Source: Pulveribacter suum
GTDB taxonomy: Bacteria > Pseudomonadota > Gammaproteobacteria > Burkholderiales > Burkholderiaceae_C
Length of the DNA: 64,000 nucleotides
Direction of reading: 5' to 3'
Assembly (NCBI RefSeq): GCF_003013695.1
Contig: NZ_CP027792.1
Coordinates: 3,294,428-3,358,427 of the forward strand
A program made the position numbers and the translations under genes. Under the pieces are notes generated by a model, which was not told the origin of the DNA, did not search any database, and saw only the letters and a program-made list of their open reading frames with translations. This document shows, piece after piece, positions 1 to 8,743 of the stretch. Position 1 is the stretch's first letter, and every line of letters starts with the position of its first letter.

Positions 1-359
1 GCTTCAGTCCAGGGACGGCTGCCGCTGCCGTCGAAGACATAGTCGGTGCTGTAGTGGACCAGCCAGGCACCCGAGCGGGCGGCCTCTTCAGCCAGCACGC
101 CGGGGGTGGTGGCGTTGAGCAAGCGGGCCAGCTCGGGCTCGCCCTCGGCCTTGTCCACGGCGGTGTGGGCGGCGGCGTTGACGATCACGTCCGGGCGCAG
201 CGCGCGCACGGTCTCGCGCACGCCTTCGGGGTTGGCAAAGTCGCCGCAGTGCTGCGTGCTGTCGTGGTCCAGTGCCGTGACGCGCCCCAGCACGGCCAGG
301 CTGCGCTGCAGCTCCCAGCCGACCTGCCCCCCGCTGCCCAGCAGCAGGATGTGCGTCAT
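1..359 (-). CDS. rfbD: dTDP-4-dehydrorhamnose reductase, N-terminal part
   Basis: The gene runs off the left edge; only about 119 N-terminal residues are present. The frame from the ATG at 359 opens with [17 protein letters not shown], a Rossmann NAD(P)H-binding turn (GxxGQVG), and continues with [15 protein letters not shown] and [10 protein letters not shown], hallmarks of RfbD/RmlD. The enzyme reduces dTDP-4-keto-L-rhamnose to dTDP-L-rhamnose in the cytoplasm, for O-antigen or other surface glycans. The start codon overlaps the TGA of rfbB by 4 bp (ATGA), so the two are translationally coupled in an rfb operon reading leftward; rfbA and rfbC may lie beyond the edge. Confidence 0.93.
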   Translation of the reverse strand, partial: MTHILLLGSGGQVGWELQRSLAVLGRVTALDHDSTQHCGDFANPEGVRETVRALRPDVIVNAAAHTAVDKAEGEPELARLLNATTPGVLAEEAARSGAWLVHYSTDYVFDGSGSRPWTE

Positions 360-1423
360 GCCGCGGCGCCCTCGTACTGCCGGGCGACCCAGTCGCGATA
401 GGCGCCGCTTTGCACCTGCGCCACCCACTCGGGGTGCTCCAGATACCACTGCACCGTCTTCTTGATGCCGGTCTCAAAGGTCTCGGCCGGCGTCCAGCCC
501 AGCTCGCGCTCGATCTTGCGCGCGTCGATGGCGTAGCGCCGGTCGTGGCCGGGGCGGTCCTGCACGTAGGCGATCTGCTCGGCGTAGCTGTTGCCCCCCG
601 CGCGCGGGCGCAGCTCGTCCAGCAGCGCGCAGACGGTCTTGACGATGTCGATGTTGGCCTTTTCGTTCCAGCCGCCGATGTTGTAGGTCTCGCCCAGCCG
701 GCCCGCCTCAAGCACCCGGCGGATGGCGCTGCAGTGGTCGCGCACGTACAACCAGTCGCGCACCTGCATGCCGTCGCCGTACACGGGCAGCGCTTTGCCG
801 GCCAGGGCGTTGACGATCATCAGAGGGATGAGTTTTTCAGGAAAGTGCAGCGGGCCGTAGTTGTTGCTGCAGTTGGTGGTGAGCACCGGCAGGCCGTAGG
901 TGTGTGCCCAAGCGCGCACCAGGTGGTCGCTGGCAGCCTTGCTGGCCGAGTACGGGCTGTTGGGCTCGTAGTTGTGCTCTTCGGTGAAGGCCGGGGCGTC
1001 CGCCGCCAGGGTGCCATAGACCTCGTCGGTGGACACGTGCAGGAAGCGAAATGCTTCCTTCTCTGTCGCTGCCAGCGCGCTCCAGTACTGCCTTGCGGCC
1101 TCCAACAGCCTGAAGGTGCCGACCACATTGGTCTGGATGAAGTCCTCGGGGCCGTGGATGGAGCGGTCCACGTGGGACTCGGCCGCGAAATTGACAATAG
1201 CCCGTGGGCGGTGCTCGGCCAGCAGGCGCGCCAGCAGCGCGCCGTCGGCGATGTCACCCTGCACGAACACGTGGCGCGCATCGCCCGACAGGCTGTCCAG
1301 GTTGTGCACGTTGCCGGCATAGGTCAGCTTGTCCAGGTTGACGACCGGCTCGTCGCAGGCGGCCAGCCAGTCGAGCACGAAATTGGCGCCGATGAAGCCG
1401 GCGCCGCCAGTGACCAAGATCAT
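356..1423 (-). CDS. rfbB: dTDP-glucose 4,6-dehydratase
   Basis: This 355-residue protein matches the usual RfbB/RmlB length. The N-terminus has the NAD-binding glycine motif TGGAGFIG (residues 5-12). The extended SDR catalytic elements are visible: STDEVYG near 131-137 and the YxxxK pair Y158/K162 (YSASK). It converts dTDP-glucose to dTDP-4-keto-6-deoxyglucose, the step that commits sugar to the rhamnose branch. It is first of the visible rfb genes and overlaps rfbD by 4 bp. The 101 bp between it and coaX hold no gene. Confidence 0.96.
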   Translation of the reverse strand: MILVTGGAGFIGANFVLDWLAACDEPVVNLDKLTYAGNVHNLDSLSGDARHVFVQGDIADGALLARLLAEHRPRAIVNFAAESHVDRSIHGPEDFIQTNVVGTFRLLEAARQYWSALAATEKEAFRFLHVSTDEVYGTLAADAPAFTEEHNYEPNSPYSASKAASDHLVRAWAHTYGLPVLTTNCSNNYGPLHFPEKLIPLMIVNALAGKALPVYGDGMQVRDWLYVRDHCSAIRRVLEAGRLGETYNIGGWNEKANIDIVKTVCALLDELRPRAGGNSYAEQIAYVQDRPGHDRRYAIDARKIERELGWTPAETFETGIKKTVQWYLEHPEWVAQVQSGAYRDWVARQYEGAAA

Positions 1424-1524
1424 GGGTGAGAAGTCTTTCCTTGTACTGCAGCGGTGCTGCCCGGCGCGGCCGGGCCAAAGCAGGCGATTGTCTCAGCTGC
1501 GCCGTGCGGGCGGCCGCCAGTCGC

Positions 1525-2301
1525 TCACAAGGGCGCCGGCGCAAAGCGCCGCGCGGCAATCTCCAGCAGCCCATCGAAGATCAGGTTTTCCACCAGCTCG
1601 AACGGCCGCGTCATGCTGGGCGCCATCTTCCAGCCCGCGCCGCCGGTCATCATGCACACCGGCTCCTGGTTGCAGTGCGCCAGCAGGTGCTGGTACATGC
1701 GCTCCACGGCACCGGCGATGGCGTAGGTGCCGCCGCTGGTCAGCGCGTCGCTGGTGTTGGACGGAAACAGCCGCACCTCGCCCGTGGGCACGTGCAGACC
1801 GGCGGTGCCGCTCTCCAGCGCGCGCAGCATGATGCCGTGCCCGGGCAGGATCAGCCCGCCCAGGAAGCGCCCCGAGGCGTCCAGCGCCTCCACCGTCACC
1901 GCCGTGCCCACCATCACCACGATCAGCGGGCGCGCCGGCCCCTGGGCCAGCATGCGGTGGCGCGCGCCGATCATGGCCACCCAGCGGTCGGCGCCCAGGC
2001 GCGTGGGGTGGTCGTAGCCATTGCTCACCTCGGCCTCTTCGGACGAGGACACGACCCAGCGCGCCGGCACGTCCCACAGCTCCATCTGCTCGGCCACGCG
2101 GCGCTTGACGGCGTCGCCCGCCACCACGCAACCCAGCATGTGCGTGGGCACGGGCAGCTGCGCCCACGGGCCTTCGCCCAGGCGCTCGATATGGTCCAGG
2201 AACTCCACGCCATGGGCGTGCACCGCTGCGCCGGGCCGGGCGGACTCGAACAGCGCCCACTTCAGGCGGGTGTTGCCCACGTCGATGGCGAGAAATGTCA
2301 T
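1525..2301 (-). CDS. coaX: type III pantothenate kinase
   Basis: The 258-residue protein begins [15 protein letters not shown]; the DxGNTxxK phosphate-binding motif is diagnostic of CoaX (ASKHA fold). A second motif, [10 protein letters not shown] followed by GGLILPG, fits the nucleotide- and pantothenate-binding part. It phosphorylates pantothenate, the first step of coenzyme A synthesis, in the cytoplasm. In beta-proteobacteria coaX often follows birA, which is not seen here. A GATAAT box ends 8 nt before the ATG, so the transcript may have almost no leader. Confidence 0.94.
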   Translation of the reverse strand: MTFLAIDVGNTRLKWALFESARPGAAVHAHGVEFLDHIERLGEGPWAQLPVPTHMLGCVVAGDAVKRRVAEQMELWDVPARWVVSSSEEAEVSNGYDHPTRLGADRWVAMIGARHRMLAQGPARPLIVVMVGTAVTVEALDASGRFLGGLILPGHGIMLRALESGTAGLHVPTGEVRLFPSNTSDALTSGGTYAIAGAVERMYQHLLAHCNQEPVCMMTGGAGWKMAPSMTRPFELVENLIFDGLLEIAARRFAPAPL

Positions 2302-2309
2302 GGGGGCGG

Positions 2310-2315
2310 ATTATC
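2310..2315 (-). promoter_or_regulatory. -10-like box just upstream of coaX
   Basis: On the minus strand GATAAT lies 8 nt before the coaX ATG. This spacing would put the transcription start at or next to the start codon. It is one of eight similarly placed boxes in the window. Confidence 0.5.
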
Positions 2316-2462
2316 GCAACGGCGGCGCGCCCCGCGCACGTCGGGGCGGCTTTGTCAACGATGGTGAGGCGGGCGCCCGTCTGACACGGCGCGGGCGGGC
2401 GCTCCGCTTACAGTGGCCCGCACCCTTTCCAACTGTTTCCCGCAACCACAAGGAGTTTTGCC

Positions 2463-2978
2463 ATGGGCCTGTTCAGTTTCGTCAAGGAAGCCGGAGAAAA
2501 GCTGTTCGGCGGCAAGGATGCACACGCTGCCACGCCGCCGGCCGCCGCCGGTGCCGCCGCCCCCGCACGGCCTTCGCAAGAGGACCTGAACGCCAAGGCG
2601 GGCAAGGCCATCGAGGGCTACATCGCCGCGCAGAACCTGGGCGTGAATGACGTCAAGGTGCAGTTCGACGGCAGCCAGGGCAAGGTGACGGTGCACGGCA
2701 CGGCGCCCACCCAGGCCGTCAAGGAGAAGGTGACGCTGTGCTGCGGCAACGTGGCCAGCGTAACTGGCGTGGACAACCAGATGAGCGTCACCAACCCCGA
2801 GCCCGAGGCGCAGTACCACGACGTGGTCAGCGGCGACACGCTCAGCGCCATCGCCAAGAAGTTCTATGGCGACGCCAACAAGTACAACGCGATCTTCGAG
2901 GCCAACAAGCCCATGCTGAGCGACCCCAACAAGATCTACCCGGGCCAGAAGCTGCGCATTCCGCCGCTGTCTCAGTAA
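2463..2978 (+). CDS. lysM: BON and LysM domain protein (Kbp/YgaU-like)
   Basis: This 171-residue protein starts MGLFSFVKEAGEKLFGG, the typical opening of LysM/BON proteins such as E. coli Kbp. After an Ala/Pro-rich linker (residues 20-38) comes a BON domain (about 45-110) and a LysM domain (about 117-167, YHDVVSGDTLSAIAKKFYG ending GQKLRIP). E. coli Kbp (149 residues) is a cytoplasmic potassium-binding protein; LysM otherwise binds peptidoglycan, but no signal peptide is visible here. A strong AAGGAG ribosome site precedes the ATG (caaggagttttgccATG). A perfect hairpin with a T-run follows 23 bp after the stop. Confidence 0.9.
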   Translation: MGLFSFVKEAGEKLFGGKDAHAATPPAAAGAAAPARPSQEDLNAKAGKAIEGYIAAQNLGVNDVKVQFDGSQGKVTVHGTAPTQAVKEKVTLCCGNVASVTGVDNQMSVTNPEPEAQYHDVVSGDTLSAIAKKFYGDANKYNAIFEANKPMLSDPNKIYPGQKLRIPPLSQ

Positions 2979-3001
2979 CGCCCGGCTTCAAGCCAAAATC
3001 G

Positions 3002-3043
3002 GCTGCCAGCGCTTGCCAAACAAGCGCTGGCAGCTATTTTTTT
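3002..3043 (+). terminator. dispersed palindromic repeat acting as terminator-like hairpin
   Basis: A perfect 14-bp inverted repeat (3002-3015 and 3021-3034) with a 5-nt loop is followed by TATTTTTTT. It sits between two convergent genes, lysM (+) and the rhodanese gene (-), so it could end transcription from the left. The core GCTGCCAGCGCTTG / CAAGCGCTGGCAGC is a copy of the palindromic repeat found throughout this window. Confidence 0.8.
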
Positions 3044-3050
3044 GGGAGCG

Positions 3051-3491
3051 TCAGCCCTGCTTCCAGGGCAGGCCGCGCAGGCGCCAGCCGCCCTTGCGGC
3101 CCCGCTGGCCGCGCTCGTCGGCGTCGCCCTCGAAGCCCTCCAGGATGCTGTAGGCGCGCAGGCCCAGCTCGGTGGCGCGGCGCGCGGCGGCAATGGAGCG
3201 CACGCCGCTGCGGCACAGCAGCAGCACCTGGCCGCCCGCCGGCACGGCGGCGCGCAGCTCGTCGCCAAAGCGCTCGTTCAGGGCCATGCCCGGCCACTGC
3301 TTCCACGCCACCGGCACGGCGCCGGGCACGGCGCCCACCCATTCGCGCTCGGCGTCGGTGCGCACGTCCACCAGCACCGCCTGGCCGGACTGCGCCCATT
3401 GCCAGGCCAGGTGCGGGTTGACGTCGCCGGCGTAGCCCTGGGCGGGCACGGGTTGCTCGGGCAGCGGGGGCAGTGCAGGGGTACCGGTCAT
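3051..3491 (-). CDS. rhodanese-like domain protein
   Basis: The 146-residue protein carries one rhodanese domain. It has the VLVDVRTDAEREWVGAVPGA segment and the active-site loop CRSGVRS with the sulfur-accepting cysteine at about residue 93. Single-domain rhodaneses move sulfane sulfur to acceptors such as cyanide or thiols; the physiological substrate cannot be told from sequence. The start at 3491 was preferred over 3599 because the rhodanese fold begins shortly after it and a CACAAT box lies 6 nt upstream. It is convergent with lysM. Confidence 0.88.
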   Translation of the reverse strand: MTGTPALPPLPEQPVPAQGYAGDVNPHLAWQWAQSGQAVLVDVRTDAEREWVGAVPGAVPVAWKQWPGMALNERFGDELRAAVPAGGQVLLLCRSGVRSIAAARRATELGLRAYSILEGFEGDADERGQRGRKGGWRLRGLPWKQG

Positions 3492-3497
3492 GGGCGC

Positions 3498-3503
3498 ATT
3501 GTG
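3498..3503 (-). promoter_or_regulatory. -10-like box just upstream of the rhodanese gene
   Basis: CACAAT on the minus strand ends 6 nt before the ATG at 3491. It matches the position of similar boxes at flgI, ruvB and other genes in this window, suggesting a leaderless or near-leaderless mRNA. Confidence 0.45.
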
Positions 3504-3514
3504 CCCAGGCCGCC

Positions 3515-4402
3515 CTACTGCCAGGGCGGTGTGGGCTCGTCGCGCAGGCGCTGGCGCAGCGCGGCGTAGTCGGGCACTACGGTGGCCACGGTGTCCCAAA
3601 AGCGTGGGCTGTGGTCCATGACGCGCAGGTGCGCCAGCTCGTGCGCCACCACGTAGTCGATGACGGCGGGCGAGAAATGCATCAGCCGCCAGTTCAGCCG
3701 GATGGAGCCGTCGGCGCGGGCGCTGCCCCAGCGCGACTGGGCGCTGGACAGGGCCAGCCGCGTCCAGCGCACCTGCAGCAGCGGGGCGAAATGCTCCAGG
3801 CGCGCCGTGAAGTGGGCGCGCGCCTGGCGCATCAGCCAGGCCTGCACGGCGTCGCGCACCTGCTCGGGCGTGGCGCTGCGCGCCAGCGGCACATGCAGCG
3901 TGGCGGGCGCTCCGCCCTCGCCCGCGGGCGCCAGCTGGGCGCCGCGGTGGGCGCCATCCAGCACCACGGTCAGGGGCGCGCCCAGGTAGGGCAGACGGGC
4001 GCCGTCGCCCCAGGCAACGCGGGCGCCCTCCAGGCGGCGCTGGTAGTCGCGCTGCTCGGCCAGCTTGCGCACGACCCAGCCGGCCTTGGCCTGCAGGGCC
4101 GACTCGATGGCGCCGATACTGGCGCTGCCCGGGGCGCGCACCGACAGCCCGTCACCATCCACGCGAAAGCCGATGCTGCGCCGGCGCGCGCGCTGCAGCC
4201 GATAGTCCACCGCCACGCCCTGCAGGGCGATGCGCCGGTTGGCCTGGGGGTGGCGCAGGGCGGCGCCGGCCTGCGGCGCTTCTGTTTCGATAGCTGTCAG
4301 CGCTTGATGGGCGGGCGCTACGGCCGGTTTTGGCTGCAAGTCGATGGCCTCCCACAGGTCCAGCGCCAGCTGCACCAGGGCGCCGCGCGCGGGGCCGCTC
4401 AT
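3515..4402 (-). CDS. DUF45 (YgjP-like) zinc metalloprotease
   Basis: The 295-residue protein ends with a zincin motif, HELAH (H254-H258) plus H264 in VMDHSPRFW. This is the DUF45/YgjP arrangement related to SprT and Wss1-like peptidases. The preceding SSAQSRWGSARADGSIRLNW is also typical of this family. The enzyme probably cleaves proteins in the cytoplasm; the substrate is unknown. The ATG at 4402 overlaps the plsC stop (ATGA), indicating coupling. Residues 24-41 are encoded by a copy of the dispersed palindromic repeat and look like an inserted Ala-rich linker ahead of the conserved domain. Confidence 0.87.
   Translation of the reverse strand: MSGPARGALVQLALDLWEAIDLQPKPAVAPAHQALTAIETEAPQAGAALRHPQANRRIALQGVAVDYRLQRARRRSIGFRVDGDGLSVRAPGSASIGAIESALQAKAGWVVRKLAEQRDYQRRLEGARVAWGDGARLPYLGAPLTVVLDGAHRGAQLAPAGEGGAPATLHVPLARSATPEQVRDAVQAWLMRQARAHFTARLEHFAPLLQVRWTRLALSSAQSRWGSARADGSIRLNWRLMHFSPAVIDYVVAHELAHLRVMDHSPRFWDTVATVVPDYAALRQRLRDEPTPPWQ
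4281..4333. repeat. dispersed palindromic repeat inside the DUF45 protease gene
   Basis: The + strand reads GATAGCTGTCAGCGCTTG, then a loop and GCGCTACGGCC followed by GGTTTTGGC. It is read through in frame on the minus strand, giving residues 24-41 of the metalloprotease (KPAVAPAHQALTAIETEA). No stop or frameshift results. Confidence 0.75.
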
Positions 4403-5145
4403 GGCTGCGCGGGGTAGGCCTCGGGGTCCAGGCGGCGCATTTCGGATTCGATCCAGGCCTGCACCTCGGCCATCAGCTCTTCGGGCTTGCGGCCTTCGGT
4501 GGGGATGGGCCGGCCCACGGACACCTGCACCACGCCGGGCCGCTTGACGAAGGCCTTGGCCGGCCACACGCGCGCCGAGGTCACGGCCACCGGCACCACC
4601 GGCACGCCGGCGCTGATGGCCAGGCGCGTGCCGCCACTCTTGTACTCGCCCTGCTGGCCGCGCGGGATGCGCGTGCCCTCGGGGAACATGATGACCCAGG
4701 TGCCCTGCGCCAGCAGCCGCCGGCCCTGCTGCAGCACGCGGGCAAAGGCCCGCGTGGGCTGGCCGCGGTCGATGTGGATCATGTCCAGGCTGCCGATGGA
4801 CCAGCCGAAGAAGGGCACGCGCAGCAGCTCTTTCTTGAACACGTAGGCCAGCGGGCGCGGCATGAGCGAGGGCATGAGGAAGGTCTCGTACGTGGACTGG
4901 TGCTTGACCAGCAGCACCGCCCCGCCCGCGCCCAGGGCCTGCAGCCCCTCCATGCCCTGCACCTCGGTGCGTATGCCCACCAGCCAGCGCGCCGCGTCGA
5001 TGCACAGCGTGAGCCAGGCCCGCGCCACGCGGTAGGCCGGGCCGCTGCGACCCGAGAAGAGCCGGGCCAGCAGCACGCCCAGGGTGTAGGGAACGACGGT
5101 GACGACCATCACCAGCAGGTGCAGGAGGGAGCGGAGGAAGGCCAT
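4399..5145 (-). CDS. plsC: 1-acyl-sn-glycerol-3-phosphate acyltransferase
   Basis: The 248-residue protein has an N-terminal membrane segment (about 5-30) and the acyltransferase motifs: KHQSTYE near 81-87 (an HX4E variant of the usual HX4D) and FPEGTR at 154-159. PlsC adds the second acyl chain to lysophosphatidic acid at the inner membrane. I chose ATG 5145 over 5196 because the membrane segment and the family similarity start there. It is followed with a 4-bp overlap by the DUF45 protease gene and preceded by gmhB, so all three may be co-transcribed. Confidence 0.9.
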   Translation of the reverse strand: MAFLRSLLHLLVMVVTVVPYTLGVLLARLFSGRSGPAYRVARAWLTLCIDAARWLVGIRTEVQGMEGLQALGAGGAVLLVKHQSTYETFLMPSLMPRPLAYVFKKELLRVPFFGWSIGSLDMIHIDRGQPTRAFARVLQQGRRLLAQGTWVIMFPEGTRIPRGQQGEYKSGGTRLAISAGVPVVPVAVTSARVWPAKAFVKRPGVVQVSVGRPIPTEGRKPEELMAEVQAWIESEMRRLDPEAYPAQP

Positions 5146-5167
5146 GGCGTGTCGGCTGCTTTCAGGT

Positions 5168-5217
5168 GTTTTTGGCCTCCAGCCCTTGCGGCGCAAGCGC
5201 TGGAAGCTATTAATTTA
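5168..5217. repeat. dispersed palindromic repeat between gmhB and plsC
   Basis: The segment reads TTTTTGGCCTCCAGCCCTTG, loop, CAAGCGCTGGAAGCTATTAA on the + strand. It fills most of the gmhB-plsC gap, and its edge supplies the TAA stop of gmhB on the minus strand. Confidence 0.8.
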
Positions 5218-5808
5218 AGAGCAAAGAGAAGGGGCAGGCGCCGCCGGTGCGCTGCCGCCCTGCCCGGCCAGCAGGTCCACCACGTCCTGCAGGCTGGCGT
5301 GGGTCCGGGTGGCGGCCGGCCAGCCGGGCGGCAGCGGCGCGTGCGGCTGCAGGTGGGCCGAGCGGCCGGTGCATACCAGGTGCAGCTGCGCGCCCAGGTC
5401 CTGCGCGGCCTGCAGGTGCGACAGGCAGCTGCCGATGACGGCGATCTCGCCGCCCTCCAGCGCACAGCGCTCGCGGATCTGCAGCATCAGCCCGGGCGCG
5501 GGCTTGCGGCAGGCGCAGTCCTCGCCCTCGGCGTGCGGGCAGTAGAAGACCGCGTCGATGCGCCCGCCCAGCGCGCCCAGCTCGCGGTGCATGCGCGCGT
5601 GGATAGCCACCAGCGTCTGCGTGTCGAACACGCCGCCGCCCAGCCCCGGCTGGTTGGTGGCCACCACCACGTGCCAGCCGGCCTGGTTCAGCCGGGCCAC
5701 GGCCTCCAGCGCGCCCGGCAGGGGCTGCCATTCGGCGGCAGAGGCAATAAGGCCGCCGGCCCCCAGGGCGTTGAGGGTGCCGTCGCGGTCCAGGATGGCG
5801 AGCTTCAT
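5215..5808 (-). CDS. gmhB: D-glycero-manno-heptose 1,7-bisphosphate 7-phosphatase (GmhB), active site altered
   Basis: The 197-residue HAD-family protein opens MKLAILDRDGTLN, with the catalytic Asp pair D7/D9. It keeps the GmhB zinc site C90, H92, C98, C100 (CPHAEGEDCAC). GmhB removes the C7 phosphate of heptose bisphosphate on the way to ADP-heptose for LPS inner core. Odd point: the C-terminal metal-binding motif, normally GD(K/S)xxD, reads GSCLSHL here (residues 116-122), so both acidic residues are missing. Either the enzyme is impaired or this lineage uses a variant. The last 25 residues are low-complexity. An AATAAT box ends 7 nt before the ATG. Confidence 0.85.
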   Translation of the reverse strand: MKLAILDRDGTLNALGAGGLIASAAEWQPLPGALEAVARLNQAGWHVVVATNQPGLGGGVFDTQTLVAIHARMHRELGALGGRIDAVFYCPHAEGEDCACRKPAPGLMLQIRERCALEGGEIAVIGSCLSHLQAAQDLGAQLHLVCTGRSAHLQPHAPLPPGWPAATRTHASLQDVVDLLAGQGGSAPAAPAPSLCS

Positions 5809-5815
5809 GCGCCGG

Positions 5816-5821
5816 ATTATT
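5816..5821 (-). promoter_or_regulatory. -10-like box just upstream of gmhB
   Basis: AATAAT on the minus strand ends 7 nt before the gmhB ATG, in the same position as boxes at coaX, flgI and others. Confidence 0.4.
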
Positions 5822-6467
5822 CCCTGCCCGCGCCGCTGGCCGGCGCCTGCGGGTTTGCCGCCGTCTGCCAGCCGGTGGCGTAGCGCCCCCACCAGCGCCC
5901 GCGCGACCACTGCAGCGCCAGGGCCTGGCCAGGCACCAGGCGGGCGGCGGCCGGGTCGTCGGCCAGCAGCTGCTGCGGGCCGGCCGCGCCGGGCAGCTGC
6001 AGCACCAGCAGCGTGCCGCCCGGCCCACGGGCGCTGGGCGCCACGGCGCGGCTGCCCAGCACGCTGGCGGCCAGCGGCTGGGGCTGCGGCGCCAGGCCGC
6101 GCAGGTTCATGAAGTGCAGCAACTGGGCCACGCAGGCGGCCAGCGCCGCGGCGACCCACAGTGCCGCCAGCAAGCCGCCCAGCGCCCGCGTGCCCCAGCG
6201 GCGGCGCACGGCGCGCAGCACGAGCAGCGCCGCGGCCAGCGCCAGCAGCGCCAGGCCGGCGGTGGGCAGCCAGGCCCACGGATCCTGCGCGCCGGCGAAG
6301 GGCGACAGCGGCCAGGCGGAGGTCGGCTCGGCCCGGTCCTGCAACCAGCCCAGCACCCAGCGCAGCCCCACCACGGCCGCCAGCGGCGCAAAGGCCAGCC
6401 AGGAGGCGGTCCGGGACGGGCGGGCGGCAGCGGCGGTGTCGGGGCGCGCGGCCGGCGGCGGCGTCAC
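5817..6467 (-). CDS. hypothetical inner-membrane protein
   Basis: This 216-residue protein has three likely membrane segments: about 24-40 (AFAPLAAVVGLRWVLGW), 67-86 and 96-116. A soluble C-terminal half follows, rich in Gly, Ala and Trp. I do not recognise a family. It overlaps the glyS stop codon by 4 bp (ATGA) and ends just before gmhB, so it is probably translated from the glyS transcript. Such unnamed proteins downstream of glyS are plausible in this family, but function is unknown. Confidence 0.7.
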   Translation of the reverse strand: MTPPPAARPDTAAAARPSRTASWLAFAPLAAVVGLRWVLGWLQDRAEPTSAWPLSPFAGAQDPWAWLPTAGLALLALAAALLVLRAVRRRWGTRALGGLLAALWVAAALAACVAQLLHFMNLRGLAPQPQPLAASVLGSRAVAPSARGPGGTLLVLQLPGAAGPQQLLADDPAAARLVPGQALALQWSRGRWWGRYATGWQTAANPQAPASGAGRE

Positions 6468-8638
6468 ACGGCCAGGCGGGACAGGTCGGCCACGCGGTTC
6501 ATGGCCTGGTGCAGGCGCTTGAGCAGGCCCTGGCGGTTCAGGCGCACGGCCAGGTCGTCGGTGTTGACCATGACGTCGTCGAAGAAGGCGTCCACCGGCG
6601 CGCGCAGCACGGCCAGGGTCTGCAGGCTGGCGGTGTAGTCACCGCGGTCGAACTGGGCATCGGCCTCGGGCACGAAGCGCTTGAGTGCGGCGTACAGGTC
6701 GCGTTCGGCCTGCTCCTGCAGCAGCCCTTCGTTGACGTGCGGGTCCACGGCGCCTTCGGCCTCGGCCTTCTTCAGGATGTTGGCCACGCGCTTGTTGGCC
6801 GCTGCCAGGGCGGGCGCCTCGGCCAGCGCGCTGAAGGCGCGCACGGCCTCCAGCTGGCGCGGCACCAGGGCCAGGCGCGCCGGGCGCAGGGCGATGACCG
6901 CGTCCACCTCCTGGGCGCTGTAGCCCTGCTCGCGCAGGGAGCCGGCCAGGCGGTCATAGATGAAGTCCGCCAGCAGCGCGTTGCCGCCGGCGTCGATCAG
7001 CGCGCCGAAGGCCGGCTGGCTGGCGGCCAGCAGCGCGGGCAAGTCCAAGGGCAACTCGCGCTCGGTCAGCATGCGGATCACGCCCAGCGCGTGGCGGCGC
7101 AGCGCGAACGGGTCGCGGTCGCCCGTGGGCAGGTTGCCGATGCCGAACATGCCGACCAGCGTCTCCAGCTTGTCGGCCAGGGCCACGACCAGGCCGACGT
7201 TCTCGCGCGGCAGCTCGTCGCCGGCAAAGCGCGGCTTGTAGTGGTCCTCGATGGCGTGGGCCACTTCGTCCGGCAGGCCGTCGCCCACGGCGTAGTAGCT
7301 GCCCATGACGCCCTGCAGCTCGGGGAACTCGCCCACCATGTCGGTGACGAGATCGGCCTTGGCCAGCAGCGCGGCGTTGTCCACGCAGGTCAGCAGCCAG
7401 TCCTGCGCGATCTCCGCATCCTGCGTGCCGTCGATCTGGTGCTGCTGCGCCAGGGCCGGGAACAGCTGCGTGGCGATCGCCCGCGCGATGGACCGCACGC
7501 GCTGCACGCGCTCACCCTGCGTGCCCAGCTTGTTGTGATAGACCACCTTAGCCAGCTGCTCCACGCGGCTGGCCAGGGGCTTCTTGCGGTCCTGGTCGAA
7601 GAAGAATTTGGCGTCCGCCAGGCGCGGGCGCACCACGCGCTCGTTGCCCTGGATGACGGCGCTGGCGTCTTGCGGGCTGATGTTGCTCACCACCAGGAAG
7701 CGGTGCGTCAGGCGCCCGGCCTCGTCCAGCAGCGGAAAGTACTTCTGGTTGGCCTTCATGGTCAGGATCAGGCACTCCTGCGGCACGGCCAGGAATTCCT
7801 CCTCGAAGGCGCAGACCAGCACGTTGGGACGCTCGACCAGGGCCGTCACCTCGTCCAGCAGCGCTTCGTCCTCGATGGGCCGCACGCCGCCACCCACTTG
7901 GGCCGCGGCGGCAGCCAGCTGGCGCGCGATCTCGGCGCGGCGCTCGGCAAAGCTGGCGATCACGGCGCCTTCGTCGCGCAATTGCTGCGCATAGCTGTCG
8001 GCATCACGCAGGGCGATGGACTCGGCCTGCGCCTCGAAGCGGTGGCCGTGCGTATCGCGCCCTGCCGTCAGGCCCAGCGCCTGCACTCCCTGCACCACGT
8101 CGCCGCCGTGCAGCGCCACCAGGCCATGCGCCGGGCGCACGAAATGCACGCTGCTCCAGCCATCAGCCAGCTGGTAGCGCATGACCTTGGGGATGGGCAG
8201 CCTGGCAAGCGTTTCGTCCAGCGCCTTTTGCAGACCTTCGGCCAGTGTGGCGCCCCGCACCATGCTCTCGTGGTACAGCACCTCGGCCTTGCCGTCGTTG
8301 ACGCGCTTGAGGCTGTCCAGCGCTGCGGCGTCCAGCCCCAGCGCGGCCAGCTTCTTCAACAGCGCCGGCGTGGCCTGGCCCTGCGCGTCCAGGCCCACCG
8401 TCACGGGCATGAGCTTGTGCGACACGGGCTTGTCCGGCGCGGTGGCCAGCACCTGGGTGACGTGGGCGGCCAGGCGCCGGGGCGAGGCATAGGCCGTGGC
8501 GCGCGAGCCCGCGCCCGCCAGGCCCTGGGCCGCCAGCTGCTCGTGCAGCACGCCGGCAAAGGCGTCGCCCAGCTTTTGCAGCGCCTTCGGGGGCAGCTCT
8601 TCCACGAACAGTTCAACAAGCAGGTTGGGTGCGGTCAT
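6464..8638 (-). CDS. glyS: glycine--tRNA ligase beta subunit
   Basis: The 724-residue protein begins MTAPNLLVELFVEELPPKAL, the canonical start of bacterial GlyS. It extends to a C-terminal anticodon-binding region (KRFVPEADAQFDRGDYTASL and VDAFFDDVMVNTDD). With GlyQ it forms the alpha2beta2 enzyme that charges tRNA-Gly. It lies 105 bp downstream of glyQ, separated by a palindromic repeat, and overlaps the next gene by 4 bp. Confidence 0.97.
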   Translation of the reverse strand: MTAPNLLVELFVEELPPKALQKLGDAFAGVLHEQLAAQGLAGAGSRATAYASPRRLAAHVTQVLATAPDKPVSHKLMPVTVGLDAQGQATPALLKKLAALGLDAAALDSLKRVNDGKAEVLYHESMVRGATLAEGLQKALDETLARLPIPKVMRYQLADGWSSVHFVRPAHGLVALHGGDVVQGVQALGLTAGRDTHGHRFEAQAESIALRDADSYAQQLRDEGAVIASFAERRAEIARQLAAAAAQVGGGVRPIEDEALLDEVTALVERPNVLVCAFEEEFLAVPQECLILTMKANQKYFPLLDEAGRLTHRFLVVSNISPQDASAVIQGNERVVRPRLADAKFFFDQDRKKPLASRVEQLAKVVYHNKLGTQGERVQRVRSIARAIATQLFPALAQQHQIDGTQDAEIAQDWLLTCVDNAALLAKADLVTDMVGEFPELQGVMGSYYAVGDGLPDEVAHAIEDHYKPRFAGDELPRENVGLVVALADKLETLVGMFGIGNLPTGDRDPFALRRHALGVIRMLTERELPLDLPALLAASQPAFGALIDAGGNALLADFIYDRLAGSLREQGYSAQEVDAVIALRPARLALVPRQLEAVRAFSALAEAPALAAANKRVANILKKAEAEGAVDPHVNEGLLQEQAERDLYAALKRFVPEADAQFDRGDYTASLQTLAVLRAPVDAFFDDVMVNTDDLAVRLNRQGLLKRLHQAMNRVADLSRLAV

Positions 8639-8644
8639 GACGAA

Positions 8645-8696
8645 AAATTGATAGCTGCTCGCGCTTGCCTGGCAAGGGCTGGAGGCTGTTTTTGTG
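8645..8696. repeat. dispersed palindromic repeat between glyQ and glyS
   Basis: The + strand reads TTGATAGCTGCTCGCGCTTG, loop, CAAGGGCTGGAGGC then TTTTTG. It fills the gap between glyQ (ends 8744) and glyS (starts 8638). One arm carries a mismatch compared with the lysM-adjacent copy. A short (CTG)n tract lies beside it at about 8711-8733. Confidence 0.8.
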
Positions 8697-8743
8697 AGAA
8701 AAATCGGTGAAGGCTCTGCTGCTGCTGCTGCTGCAGGCAGGCG

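Noticed and set aside
6161..8710. An 849-codon plus-strand frame opposite glyS
   Set aside because: It is the antisense shadow of glyS, low in complexity (Arg/Ala/Gln/Gly) with no motif.
8711..8733. (CTG)n tract after glyQ
   Set aside because: About five units only, and it continues the Gln-rich codon pattern at the end of glyQ; not a notable microsatellite.
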